Shown here: positions 25,085 to 33,710 of the stretch, in pieces
Position numbering within the stretch: the stretch's first letter is position 1
Layout: the number at the start of each line of letters is the position of its first letter
Assembly: GCA_937127125.1 (NCBI GenBank)
Contig: CAKZLO010000020.1
Coordinates: 50,644-114,643 of the forward strand
Direction of reading: 5' to 3'
DNA from: an uncultured Ardenticatenia bacterium
Lineage (GTDB): Bacteria > Chloroflexota > Anaerolineae > 4572-78 > NAK82
Length of the DNA: 64,000 nucleotides
Translations under genes and position numbers: made by a program
Notes under the pieces: model-generated
Database searches by the model: none
What the model saw: only the letters and a program-made list of their open reading frames with translations
Told to the model about the DNA's origin: nothing

Positions 25085-26326
25085 TCACCACAGACGCTGA
25101 ACGCGGTCCCAGATGATATGGGCGACTTCTTCTTTGTACATCAGCGGCAGCGGTTCAATCGTCCCGTCTGCGTAAAGCAAGGTGACGCGATTAGTGTCCA
25201 CTGCAAAGCCGGAATCTGGTACACTGACGTCGTTGGCCACAATCAGATCCAGGCGTTTCTGCTGCAGCTTCACCTGTGCATTGGCCAGCAGATCAGATGT
25301 CTCGGCAGCAAAGCCCACTACCACGCGCGGTCCACGCCCTGCCGCACGCAGCGCAGCGACCTCTTCCAAAATATCCGGCGTGCGGGTTAATTCCAGCGTC
25401 AGGTGTTCGTGTGCCTTCTTGATCTTCTGCTCACTGGGTTGGAGTGGACGATAATCAGCCACAGCGGCTGCCATTACCAACGCATCAGCACCTTCGAGCG
25501 CGGCCAACACAGCATCGCGCATTTGCGACGCCGATTCAACGCGCACCAGCCGCACACCGTAAGGCTCAGGCAGAGCAGTCGGCGCCGCGACCAGCACGAC
25601 CTGCGCACCACGGTCGCGCGCCGCATGTGCCAACGCATACCCCATCTTGCCACTGGAACGGTTCCCGATGAAGCGCACCGGATCAATCGCTTCACGCGTG
25701 CCACCCGCCGAGACCACCACGCTCCGACCTGCCATATCGCCGTGGCGCGCCAGCACCAGCCGCGCCGCAGCGATAATCTCCTCCGGCTCGCTCATACGCC
25801 CCACACCCGTGGCACCGGAAGCCAGATGACCAGTTGCCGGACCAATCTGTGTCACTCCACGCGCTTGTAGCATAGCCAGATTCGCTTGGGTCGCAGGATG
25901 CTCCCACATATGGCTCTCCATCGCTGGCGCGATCAAGAGTGGTGCTGGAGCAGCCAACACAGCAGCTGTGAGCAAATTGTCCGCAACACCGTGCGCCAAC
26001 TTGGCCAGCGTATTGGCGGTGGCAGGCGCAATGATCACCAGATCAGCTCCTCTGGCCAATGCGAGATGTGGAATCGACACATCACCTGGACGCGCCCCTG
26101 GCCTGTCGTTATCGCCCAGCTCAAACATATCCACATATGCCCTACGTCGCGTCACCGACTCGAAGCTGAGCGGGGTCACGAAGCGCGTCGCTGCCTCGGT
26201 CAGCACCACGTCCACTATCGCGCCAGCTTGAGTCAGACGGCTGGCAAGCACCACCGCCTTGTAGGCTGCCACACCACCTGTAACGCCCAACAGGATGCGT
26301 TTATCTTTCAGCAATCGATCTTCCAC
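25085..26326 (-). CDS. coaBC: Bifunctional phosphopantothenoylcysteine decarboxylase / phosphopantothenate-cysteine ligase
   Basis: CoaBC makes 4'-phosphopantetheine from 4'-phosphopantothenate and cysteine. The 413 residues hold both domains: the FMN-binding CoaC part (ILLGVTGGVAAYKAV at the N-terminus, then PATANTLAKLAHGVADNLLT and the PAMESHMWEHPATQ active-site stretch) and the CoaB ligase part (VVVSAGGTREAIDPVRFIGNRSSGKMG, about 190-413, ending with the NDVSVPDSGFAVDTN loop). GTG at 26326 is preferred over an earlier frame because AAGGG precedes it and it leaves a 20-nt gap after coaX. It forms an apparent operon with coaX and an ECF S component. Confidence 0.95.
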   Translation of the reverse strand: MEDRLLKDKRILLGVTGGVAAYKAVVLASRLTQAGAIVDVVLTEAATRFVTPLSFESVTRRRAYVDMFELGDNDRPGARPGDVSIPHLALARGADLVIIAPATANTLAKLAHGVADNLLTAAVLAAPAPLLIAPAMESHMWEHPATQANLAMLQARGVTQIGPATGHLASGATGVGRMSEPEEIIAAARLVLARHGDMAGRSVVVSAGGTREAIDPVRFIGNRSSGKMGYALAHAARDRGAQVVLVAAPTALPEPYGVRLVRVESASQMRDAVLAALEGADALVMAAAVADYRPLQPSEQKIKKAHEHLTLELTRTPDILEEVAALRAAGRGPRVVVGFAAETSDLLANAQVKLQQKRLDLIVANDVSVPDSGFAVDTNRVTLLYADGTIEPLPLMYKEEVAHIIWDRVQRLW

Positions 26327-26346
26327 GGCAGACCCTTTCCAGCACT

Positions 26347-27126
26347 CTACGGCGCTAACATAGCACGATTCATCTCCCACAGGATGCGCAGGCCATGTAG
26401 CGTCAACCATGGGTCAACCTTCTGGATCACATCCGTCTCACGCGCGATGATTTCCACAAGCCCTCCGGTGCCGATCACGCGCATGTCCTCTCCCAATTCT
26501 CTACGGAAGCGTGTCACCATGCCTTCCACCAATCCCACATAGCCGAAGATCAGTCCGGACTGCATCGAATGCACCGTGTTACGGCCGATCGGGCCAGGTG
26601 GACGCACTAGGTCGATGCGCGGCAGCTTAGCGGTGCGACTGAAAAGCGCTTCCGCCGCGATGCCGATGCCTGGCGCAATGGCACCTCCCAAATACTCACC
26701 GTTGCGCGAGATAGCGTCGAAGGTGGTCGCTGTGCCAAAATCCACTACACATGCCGGCGCCCCGTATAGCTTGTAAACTGCTACAGCATCGACCACCCGG
26801 TCAGCGCCCACTTCGCGCGGATTGTCGTAGCAGATTTTGACCCCAGTGTTAATGCTGGCATCCACAATGAGTGGTGCATGGTGCAAGTAAACACGACACG
26901 CTTCATCCAAAACACCCGTGAGGGGAGGAACTACGCTGCACATGCAGACACCACTCACCCCATCAGGGTCAAATCCGGCATGGCGCAGTAAGCTGATCAT
27001 CAGGATGCCGTACTCGTCTGGCATCTTGTGGTGGTCTGTGCGCACACGCCAGTGGCCACGCAGCTCCTCACCTTCGTACAGGCCCAACGTGATATTGGTA
27101 TTGCCCAAGTCGATACAAAACAGCAC
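26347..27126 (-). CDS. coaX: Type III pantothenate kinase
   Basis: CoaX phosphorylates pantothenate, the first committed step of CoA synthesis. The 259 residues are standard. ASKHA-fold signatures are seen: IDLGNTNITLGLY (phosphate 1), GADRVVDAVAVYK, VVDFGTATTFDAI (phosphate 2 with the catalytic Asp) and GGAIAPGIGIAAEALF. It uses a monovalent cation and is not inhibited by CoA, as known for the type III family. The GTG start has a strong GGAGGTG 5 nt upstream, which overrules an in-frame start 66 nt earlier. It lies directly before coaBC and after the ECF S component gene. Confidence 0.96.
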   Translation of the reverse strand: MLFCIDLGNTNITLGLYEGEELRGHWRVRTDHHKMPDEYGILMISLLRHAGFDPDGVSGVCMCSVVPPLTGVLDEACRVYLHHAPLIVDASINTGVKICYDNPREVGADRVVDAVAVYKLYGAPACVVDFGTATTFDAISRNGEYLGGAIAPGIGIAAEALFSRTAKLPRIDLVRPPGPIGRNTVHSMQSGLIFGYVGLVEGMVTRFRRELGEDMRVIGTGGLVEIIARETDVIQKVDPWLTLHGLRILWEMNRAMLAP

Positions 27127-27171
27127 AGGATCACCTCCCCCTTCTAATCTATCACATCTCCACTTAAATGA

Positions 27172-27201
27172 CGAACCCCGTCTGCAGAGCAACGGGGTTC
27201 G
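27172..27201 (-). terminator. Hairpin between the ECF gene and coaX
   Basis: A perfect 10-bp inverted repeat, CGAACCCCGT and ACGGGGTTCG, with a 10-nt loop, lies in the gap between the two minus-strand genes. Only a short T-rich stretch follows, so it may be a weak terminator or an RNA-processing element lowering coaX and coaBC output relative to the transporter. Confidence 0.5.
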
Positions 27202-27230
27202 CTAGAACGATTCTGACCGATATACGGGTG

Positions 27231-27785
27231 TTACATCTTTGCCTTGGCGCTGCCTGTCTCAATGCGCTTCCATGCCGTCACAACGGCCACCACCAGAATG
27301 ATGGCGATGATGACCTCAGGTAACGCATTGGTCACCAGGATAGGCGGCATCAGCTCCCACGGTATATAGTTGAGCAGGCCGGCAAGAGTCAGTACCAAGA
27401 TGGTGTTGGTGAGCGTACCAACGATAGCGGCAACCACCAGTGCCAAGTACTCATTGTTCTTCTTGAGCGCTACATACGCAAAGTACGACGTGATACCGAT
27501 GATGATGCGCGGCACAATGGCCACCAGCGGGTTCTTGAACAACGGAATAGTCGCCAACGCAAAGCTGGATAAACCGAACAGCAGGCCAATAATCGCACCG
27601 ACCAGCCAGCCTTCCATGACCGCGCCAATGATCACCGGCACGTGCATAATGGTGGCATTAGCCGCCAGGTTGGGCACTGGAATGTAACCCAGACGTGTCC
27701 AACCTAATAGAATTGAAATGGCGCCGAGGACACCCGCAATGACAATGCGACGAGTGTTAAGTGTGGTCGAAGTCACTGCCTCCAT
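27231..27785 (-). CDS. ECF transporter S component, probably for pantothenate
   Basis: The 184 residues form five to six helices with the S-component pattern: RRIVIAGVLGAISILLG at the N-terminus and ATIMHVPVIIGAVMEGWLVGAIIGLLFGL, a stretch common to S components such as PanT, FolT and related ones. It binds a vitamin and works with a shared EcfA/A'/T energising module, which is not encoded here. Pantothenate is suggested by the coaX and coaBC genes directly downstream (inference). GGGAGGGAG precedes the ATG. The basic C-terminal tail is cytoplasmic. Confidence 0.83.
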   Translation of the reverse strand: MEAVTSTTLNTRRIVIAGVLGAISILLGWTRLGYIPVPNLAANATIMHVPVIIGAVMEGWLVGAIIGLLFGLSSFALATIPLFKNPLVAIVPRIIIGITSYFAYVALKKNNEYLALVVAAIVGTLTNTILVLTLAGLLNYIPWELMPPILVTNALPEVIIAIILVVAVVTAWKRIETGSAKAKM

Positions 27786-27993
27786 AATGTAGATCTCCCT
27801 CCCTTAGTATCAAGTGTACAGAATTGAGGAAAATGACAAATGCGACTTGCTGTGTAGTCAGAATAACATCTTCGAAGAATTCAGGCGCGCTCACCACCTC
27901 CTTTTTGTGCAAGAAATTTTCTTTGCTCCACAAGTATACACCGGCAACTCGCTACACATAACAACACCGAAGCGAGATAAAAGTAACACTGAA

Positions 27994-28932
27994 TCAGCTG
28001 AAACCGACCCCAAAGGCAGCAATCACTATAACACTTACAATGAAAGGATGTATCTCCGCATAGGGCGCTTCGGTAGAGTCCGTACTCGGGCCCTTTGCGA
28101 GCAGTAATCCCAATTGCGCCGCGAGCAACACTGCTATCACAGTCGTGGCGAGGAGATGACGTACGCCGATCACCAAGATTAACACCCCCAGCTGGCCTGC
28201 CAACACGATCAGCTGCGATGCGGGGCATCTCAACAGGCCTACATAACTGATGGTCAGGCACGCACCCAACGCCACAGCTAACCAATGGGTCTGGCCAGAA
28301 CCAGCGGCCGCGCAACCGATCATCCAGGGGATGCCAAACTGTGCCCACGCACCTGCTATCGTCATACGCAGTGAGGAGCGTGGAACCTTTCCCTTTTGCC
28401 ACAAGGCGGTCAGCCACGCGAGCACTATCACTCCGCACACCAGTACTAAGACAGTCGAACCCAATATCGCGCCAACGGTCAGAGCAGCGAGCAATAGGCT
28501 ACATACCGTGATGAAAGATTCACCACTCTGTGGCCAGAAATCTGCACGCCACCACGCAAGTTGGCGACCCAGCCACTCCGCTATCCACCAAGCCGACGAG
28601 CCGGGTCGAGTGTAAGGCATCAATATCAGTGGCACGCCCTCGGGTGTATGGACGGGACGCCAAAGTTGGACCCAGATCCCCTGCGGCGTAGCACCCAGCT
28701 CCCACAACGTGCCCAACAGCGGATCTGCTAGCAGCCAGGTGAGCAGCAGAATGGCGACCCGCGGCAATGCACCATCCTGCTCCGGGTGCAGAAGGTTACC
28801 CCTTGCCAGCAGACCACCCGCCAAAGCGCCACCCAAAGCTGCCCAACTCGCGCCCACATGCCAGATCGGTGCACGCAGACGAACCCACAACTGCACACTA
28901 TATCCAGCTGACCGTTCTGTTGATCGGCTCAT
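27994..28932 (-). CDS. Polytopic membrane protein of unknown function
   Basis: About 312 residues with eight to nine hydrophobic helices separated by short loops, one loop rich in Trp (WIAEWLGRQLAWWRADFWPQSGE). The overall shape recalls UbiA-type prenyltransferases, but no DDxxD motifs are visible, so no function is assigned. The ATG at 28932 overlaps the stop of the upstream homocysteine methyltransferase gene by 4 nt (28929-28932), so the two are translationally coupled. The roughly 200 nt after its stop are AT-richer and hold nothing recognisable. Confidence 0.6.
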   Translation of the reverse strand: MSRSTERSAGYSVQLWVRLRAPIWHVGASWAALGGALAGGLLARGNLLHPEQDGALPRVAILLLTWLLADPLLGTLWELGATPQGIWVQLWRPVHTPEGVPLILMPYTRPGSSAWWIAEWLGRQLAWWRADFWPQSGESFITVCSLLLAALTVGAILGSTVLVLVCGVIVLAWLTALWQKGKVPRSSLRMTIAGAWAQFGIPWMIGCAAAGSGQTHWLAVALGACLTISYVGLLRCPASQLIVLAGQLGVLILVIGVRHLLATTVIAVLLAAQLGLLLAKGPSTDSTEAPYAEIHPFIVSVIVIAAFGVGFS

Positions 28933-29804
28933 CCATGCAACGCGCGCGCAATCGCCCGGATGTGCTCGGGCGTGGAACCACAGCATCCACCAAGAATTTT
29001 CACACCCAATGCGGCAAAACGTAGTGCGTAGTCAGCCATAATCTCCGGCGTAACGTCATATTGGAGGGTATCTCCTTCTCCACGAGGAAGGCCAGCGTTA
29101 GGTTTGGCCATCAAGGTTGCCCCCGGTTCCGCCTCCCGCATAGCACGCACCGCCTCCAGGTTTTCGGGTAAGCTGCGGCCGCAGTTGGCACCGATGACAT
29201 CTACTCCCAGCTCCCACAACGTGTGTGCTGCTTGCACCGGGGTGACCCCCATCATTGTGCGTCCATGCGTATCGAAGCTCATTGTTACCAGGACGGGCAA
29301 ATCGGTCACCTGACGCGCGCCTGTCACCGCTGCCTTTACCTCTTCGAGATCGCTCATCGTTTCAATGAGGATGCCATCTACATCCCCTTCCACCAGAGCA
29401 GCTGCTTGCTCGGAGAAAGCGGCGACTACCTCCTCAAAAGAGAGCGAACCAAGTGGTGCCAGCAGTTGACCACTTGGCCCAACGTCACCCAACACCAATG
29501 CATCTGTACCAGCTGCCTGGCGCGCCAGCTGTGCTGCTCTCAGATTGACCTTATGTACTTGGTCTGCCAACCCGTGCCCCGCCAAGCGATAACGATTGCC
29601 ACCGAACGAGTTGGTCAAGACGATTTGTGCTCCCGCGTCCAAGTAGCTTCGATGCAACGCTAGGATTGCTTCGGGGTTTTCCAGATTCCATCGCTCCGGT
29701 GCCATGCCTCGCGGCAGGCCAGCCTGCTGCAAGAGTGTGCCAGTGGCGCCGTCGGCGATCAGCACCCCAGGTCGGGACAGTAACTCGCGCAACGTTGCCT
29801 TCAT
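28929..29804 (-). CDS. Homocysteine S-methyltransferase family protein
   Basis: The protein has 291 residues and a TIM barrel of the Pfam S-methyl_trans family, like the N-terminal module of MetH or MmuM. IADGATGTLLQ is the N-terminal signature, and TNSFGGNRYRL follows. The zinc-binding thiols are C208 (GANCG) and C274-C275 (GGCCGSTPEH). It moves a methyl group from an unknown donor (S-methylmethionine, betaine or a corrinoid) onto homocysteine to give methionine. The ATG is preceded by AAAGGA. The 4-nt overlap with the following membrane protein gene suggests that protein may supply or export a related compound (speculative). Confidence 0.88.
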   Translation of the reverse strand: MKATLRELLSRPGVLIADGATGTLLQQAGLPRGMAPERWNLENPEAILALHRSYLDAGAQIVLTNSFGGNRYRLAGHGLADQVHKVNLRAAQLARQAAGTDALVLGDVGPSGQLLAPLGSLSFEEVVAAFSEQAAALVEGDVDGILIETMSDLEEVKAAVTGARQVTDLPVLVTMSFDTHGRTMMGVTPVQAAHTLWELGVDVIGANCGRSLPENLEAVRAMREAEPGATLMAKPNAGLPRGEGDTLQYDVTPEIMADYALRFAALGVKILGGCCGSTPEHIRAIARALHG

Positions 29805-29948
29805 GTGAATTCCTTTCTGTCTCCAAGAGCCTATGTTCCCAATACGTCCTCAACACAGAAACCGGCTTAGCGAAATCCGATACCTGAACACTTGCCTGAT
29901 CGTCCACAACCAATTATAAACTTGTTTCCTGTTCCGAGCGAGCGACTC

Positions 29949-29977
29949 TTGACCGTTGGGGTGTTTGTGAGTATATT
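29949..29977 (+). promoter_or_regulatory. Promoter ahead of the surface protein / thrC operon
   Basis: TTGACC (29949-29954) is followed after 17 nt by TATATT (29972-29977). The start point near 29984 lies only about 10 nt before a strong hairpin, so the leader begins with that structure. Confidence 0.5.
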
Positions 29978-29993
29978 TATACGGGACGCTGGG

Positions 29994-30028
29994 GGAGCCG
30001 ACGGTGGCAGCATGCGCGGCTCCTTCTT
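29994..30028 (+). terminator. Terminator-like hairpin in the leader of the surface protein gene
   Basis: GGAGCCG (29994-30000) pairs with CGGCTCC (30017-30023) around a 16-nt loop that can form an inner GCATGC stem, followed by TTCTTTATT. It lies just after the predicted start point and before the gene at 30087, so it could act as an attenuator or define a tiny RNA. Confidence 0.5.
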
Positions 30029-30086
30029 TATTATGTGCACCCTTTTTGTTTACATAGCCTAACTCGCAGGTTCAACCTGACCGACC

Positions 30087-31307
30087 ATGCAGAAAAGAGC
30101 GTTGGTTGGAGGAATGATCGTTCTGTTACTAGGCGGAGTGATGGTGAGCAATTTGCACTATTATGTCCGCACTGTCGCAGCACAGGGCGATTTTCCGGAT
30201 GTGTGCGCCGAAAATGGCAACAATCTGATACGAAATTGTCAATTCAATGAGGGAATGAGCAACTGGAGCACTTTTGTCGAAGCGGGTAACAGCCCTGCTT
30301 TTAGTGTGGAAAGCGAGTTCCCCGCGTGCGATTCTCCCAGGTGTCCTGCTCTGCGCATTCAAGCCAACGGCTGGTTTATTGGCGGAATCTATCAACAGAT
30401 CCCCAACGTGGTGCCGGGTGCAAGTTATTGGGCCAATGTCGTCTGGCTGGTTTATCACCCTGCCGGGGCCCTTGACGGAACTGTAGGACGTCGTATCGGC
30501 ATTGATCCGACAGGGGGGACAGATCCCTCTTCACCTGCAATTATATGGAGCTCTGAGATTTGGAATAAGTTCGATAGCTGCCCCTATAAGATATGCCGTG
30601 AACTTCAGGTACAAGCGACGGCACAGAATACCACTATTACCGTGTTTGTGCGCATCGCTTCCACGTGGAAAAACCGTCGTGACGAGTTTTCTTTCGTGCC
30701 AGCGCAGTTCTTTGGTGAACCGGAGTCGTTCTGGATTGATGATGTGGGGCTTATACCCATTGGCGAGGTACCACTACCATCAACATCGCCCACACCTCAA
30801 CCAGTGGAACCTACCAACACGTTGCCTTCTGTACCTTCTGAACCAGTGCTGGCATCAGAAATTGTCGAGGTCGCGCCAACGCCTACTGAGACTATCACAC
30901 CGACACCTGCGCCATCTCCTACACCAACATCCACGTTGACGCGTCTGCCAACCATCACTCCTACTTCCACACGAACGCCAACACCCACGCGCTGGGGACG
31001 TCAACCAACACGGACCCCGCATCCCACTGTCACACCTGTGCCAGAGGGCTTTGTCTTTGCCGGTGTGCTCCCATTTCTGGGAGGTGGAGTGCTATGCCTG
31101 GGAGGAGGAATACTGGGGTTGGCAATATTGGGTGGTCTTGTGCTGGTCTGGGGACGTCATCTAGGCGCCGGCAATATGGACCGTGTGCGTTACCCCGGCC
31201 GATCGTTCTCCTCACCCGCAGAGAGATTGTTGTCTCCAAAAGGCGAGGGCGACACCAGAACGCCCGACCAGGAGAACCATCGGACCAGGAAAGACAGGAA
31301 AGTATGA
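30087..31307 (+). CDS. Cell-surface protein with Thr/Pro-rich stalk and C-terminal membrane anchor
   Basis: The protein has 406 residues. An N-terminal signal helix (about 6-22) is followed by a domain of about 200 residues (35-232) resembling a carbohydrate-binding-like jelly roll (LIRNCQFNEGMSNWSTF is a typical N-terminal strand of such modules, and ESFWIDDVGLIPI a typical last strand). A Thr-Pro-rich linker (about 235-325) leads to one strongly hydrophobic, Gly-rich helix (about 330-360) and a basic cytoplasmic tail. It is therefore probably displayed outside and anchored at the C-terminus. The ligand is unknown. Its stop overlaps the thrC start by 4 nt. Confidence 0.75.
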   Translation: MQKRALVGGMIVLLLGGVMVSNLHYYVRTVAAQGDFPDVCAENGNNLIRNCQFNEGMSNWSTFVEAGNSPAFSVESEFPACDSPRCPALRIQANGWFIGGIYQQIPNVVPGASYWANVVWLVYHPAGALDGTVGRRIGIDPTGGTDPSSPAIIWSSEIWNKFDSCPYKICRELQVQATAQNTTITVFVRIASTWKNRRDEFSFVPAQFFGEPESFWIDDVGLIPIGEVPLPSTSPTPQPVEPTNTLPSVPSEPVLASEIVEVAPTPTETITPTPAPSPTPTSTLTRLPTITPTSTRTPTPTRWGRQPTRTPHPTVTPVPEGFVFAGVLPFLGGGVLCLGGGILGLAILGGLVLVWGRHLGAGNMDRVRYPGRSFSSPAERLLSPKGEGDTRTPDQENHRTRKDRKV

Positions 31308-32599
31308 GAATGAGATCTCAACTTGAGTGCCCTCAGTGTGGAACATCCTACCCGTTGAACGAAGTGCGTTATCTGTGCAACTGTGGCGGTCAGCTGGACG
31401 TGACGCACGACTTGCTGGCGCTGCGCACTGAAATCAAGCGGGCCACCTTCGATGCACGCCACCGGGGTGCTCCCCAACCGTGTGTTCAGCCAGAGAGGGA
31501 CAGTGGCGTCTGGCGCTATCGTGAGCTTATTCTGCCAGTGCCTCCTGCTGCAATTGTCTCCCGCCCCGAAGGCAACACCCCTTTGTATCAGCATCCTCGC
31601 TTGTCTGATTGGGTGGGAGTGGATGATCTGCTGCTCAAGCACGAGGGGGAGAATCCCACTGGCTCGTTCAAAGATCGTGGCATGACCGTTGGGGTGACAC
31701 AGGCCCGCTGGCTTGGAGCGTGTGCCGTGGCATGTGCTAGTACCGGTAATACCAGCGCCTCCCTGGCAGCATATGCCGCATTGGCTGGGATTCCATCGAT
31801 CGTGTTTATCCCTCAAGGCAAGATCGCAGCAGGAAAGCTGGCGCAGGCACTTGCTTATGGCGCATACACACTACAGGTCGCAGGAGATTTCGACGACGCC
31901 ATGCGATTAGTGCAGCATATCTGCAACGAAATGGGCATCTATTTGCTTAACTCGCTTAACCCGTTCCGGCTAGAAGGGCAAAAGAGCATCATATTTGAGA
32001 TCATCCATGGCCTGGATTGGCAGCCACCGGATTGGATCGTGTTGCCGGCTGGCAACTTGGGCAACACGGCTGCCTTTGGCAAGGCGTTGCATGAGCTGCA
32101 ACAGCTCGGCCTGATAGAACGGCTGCCACGTCTGGCAGCAGTGCAGGCGACTGGTGCCAATCCTTTCTATCAGAGCTATCGAATGGGCTTCCGCCAAGCT
32201 GTGACAGTGCATGCCGAGACGATTGCCACAGCGATCCGCATCGGTGCACCCGTCAGCTATGAACGTGCCGTGCGCAGTCTACGCTGGACCAATGGTATAG
32301 TCACTCAAGTGAGCGATACTGAGATCATGGATGCTAAGGCGATGGTGGATCGTATAGGCATTGGTTGCGAGCCCGCTTCGGCAGCAGCTGTGGCAGGGGT
32401 GCGTAAGCTAGTTTCCGAGGGCATCATCCATCCTGATGAGAGGGTAGTTGCGGTCCTAACTGGCAATCTGTTGAAGGATCCGGGTGCTACAGTGAGCTAT
32501 CATACTGGCGAATGGCCGGATGCCCATTTTGCCAATCAGCCGCGTCCAATCGCTGCACAGGCAGAGGAAGTGCGCAGAGTGCTTGAAAAGATCTTGTGA
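31304..32599 (+). CDS. thrC: Threonine synthase
   Basis: ThrC converts O-phosphohomoserine to threonine with PLP. The chosen ATG gives 431 residues. An N-terminal zinc ribbon has C9 and C12 (CPQCG) and C25 and C27 (CNCGG), a feature of the archaeal/Chloroflexi-type short threonine synthase. The PLP lysine is K123 in PTGSFKDRGM, ASTGNTSASLAAYAA is the phosphate-type loop, and LPAGNLGNTAAFGKAL binds the PLP phosphate. The frame remains open far upstream, but AGGAAAG before the ATG at 31304 and the 4-nt overlap with the previous gene fix the start. asd follows 20 nt later. Confidence 0.95.
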   Translation: MRMRSQLECPQCGTSYPLNEVRYLCNCGGQLDVTHDLLALRTEIKRATFDARHRGAPQPCVQPERDSGVWRYRELILPVPPAAIVSRPEGNTPLYQHPRLSDWVGVDDLLLKHEGENPTGSFKDRGMTVGVTQARWLGACAVACASTGNTSASLAAYAALAGIPSIVFIPQGKIAAGKLAQALAYGAYTLQVAGDFDDAMRLVQHICNEMGIYLLNSLNPFRLEGQKSIIFEIIHGLDWQPPDWIVLPAGNLGNTAAFGKALHELQQLGLIERLPRLAAVQATGANPFYQSYRMGFRQAVTVHAETIATAIRIGAPVSYERAVRSLRWTNGIVTQVSDTEIMDAKAMVDRIGIGCEPASAAAVAGVRKLVSEGIIHPDERVVAVLTGNLLKDPGATVSYHTGEWPDAHFANQPRPIAAQAEEVRRVLEKIL

Positions 32600-32619
32600 G
32601 TTAAGTTAAGGAGGGAATG

Positions 32620-33678
32620 ATGGCAAAAAGGATACCAGTGGGAGTGCTTGGTGCAACAGGTGCTGTCGGCCAGCGCTTTGTGGAATTGCTAGCAAATCAT
32701 CCCTGGTTTGAGTTGACCGCGCTGACCGCTTCTGAGGCCTCAGCAGGCAAGCGTTATAGAGATGCCTGTCGTTGGCTGCTTTCGGCGGATATGCCAGCCA
32801 ATGTGGCTGATATGGTGGTGCAAGACACCGTTCCGGGCGTGGAATGCGATATCGTGTTCTCTGCGCTGCCGGGTGAACGTGCTGGCGAGGTGGAAGAGGC
32901 CTTTGCCGCTGCCGGCTATGGTGTGTTCAGCAATGCAAGCGCACACCGTCAAGATGTGGATGTACCGTTGCTCATCCCCGAGGTCAACCCAGATCATGTC
33001 GCTCTGTTGGAAGTACAGCGTGCACGCCGCGGTTGGAAACGAGGTTTCATTGTCACCAATCCCAACTGCACTGCTGTGATGCTGACGATGGCACTGGCTC
33101 CGTTACACGCAACTTTTGGCTTGAAAGCTGTGCTGGTGACCACGATGCAGGGGCTTTCAGGCGCAGGCTATCCAGGCGTGCCGTCGCTGGATGCATTGGA
33201 CAATGTGATCCCCTACATTGGAGGTGAGGAAGACAAGGTAGCCAGCGAACCGCGCAAGATGCTGGGCAAAGTGGTAGATAGCGCCGTCCAATATGCCGAT
33301 TTCGTCATCAGCCCGCACTGCAATCGTGTCTCCACACGTGAGGGACATATGGAAACAGTTTCGGTGTCCCTTCGAAAGAAGGCGACACCGGAGGAAGTGA
33401 TTGAAGCTTGGCGCGCGTGGAATCCACTGCCGCAGCAATTGAATCTGCCCACTGCTCCGCACCCACCTTTGATCGTGCGCAACGAGCCAGATCGTCCGCA
33501 GACGCGACTGGATCGTGATGCCGGTGGTGGCATGGCGGTCACAATCGGACGTGTGCGCCCTTGTGAGGTTCTGGACGTCAAGTTCGTGTTACTAGGGCAC
33601 AACACCATCCGCGGGGCTGCCGGCGCGTCGATATTGAATGCAGAGCTGATGATGGCGCAGGGCCTGTTAAACCGGTAG
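32620..33678 (+). CDS. asd: Aspartate-semialdehyde dehydrogenase
   Basis: Asd reduces aspartyl phosphate to aspartate semialdehyde with NADPH in the threonine, methionine and lysine pathway. The 352 residues match the archaeal/fungal-type subfamily: GVLGATGAVGQRFVELL (NADP loop), SALPGERAGEVE, the catalytic Cys at about residue 150 in TNPNCTAVML, GLSGAGYPGV, and the His/Arg stretch ISPHCNRVSTREGHMETV. Two adjacent ATG codons occur; the second is chosen because AGGAGGGA lies at better spacing (5 nt). It sits with thrC, sharing the pathway. Confidence 0.96.
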   Translation: MAKRIPVGVLGATGAVGQRFVELLANHPWFELTALTASEASAGKRYRDACRWLLSADMPANVADMVVQDTVPGVECDIVFSALPGERAGEVEEAFAAAGYGVFSNASAHRQDVDVPLLIPEVNPDHVALLEVQRARRGWKRGFIVTNPNCTAVMLTMALAPLHATFGLKAVLVTTMQGLSGAGYPGVPSLDALDNVIPYIGGEEDKVASEPRKMLGKVVDSAVQYADFVISPHCNRVSTREGHMETVSVSLRKKATPEEVIEAWRAWNPLPQQLNLPTAPHPPLIVRNEPDRPQTRLDRDAGGGMAVTIGRVRPCEVLDVKFVLLGHNTIRGAAGASILNAELMMAQGLLNR

Positions 33679-33710
33679 CAGTCGCGCATCCAGACAAGAG
33701 GAGCGAAAGC

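Noticed and set aside
27786..27993. Riboswitch ahead of the ECF S component
   Set aside because: The AT-rich stretch does not show the conserved cores of TPP, cobalamin or other known vitamin riboswitches.
27814..28107. Plus-strand open frame opposite the end of the unknown membrane protein gene
   Set aside because: No Shine-Dalgarno, no hydrophobic or family pattern, and it overlaps a better-supported gene.
30860..31030. Periodic CCAACACC/ACACCAAC-like repeats suggesting a repeat array
   Set aside because: They are codons of a Thr-Pro-rich stalk inside the surface protein, not CRISPR or intergenic repeats, as no constant repeat with spacers is present.
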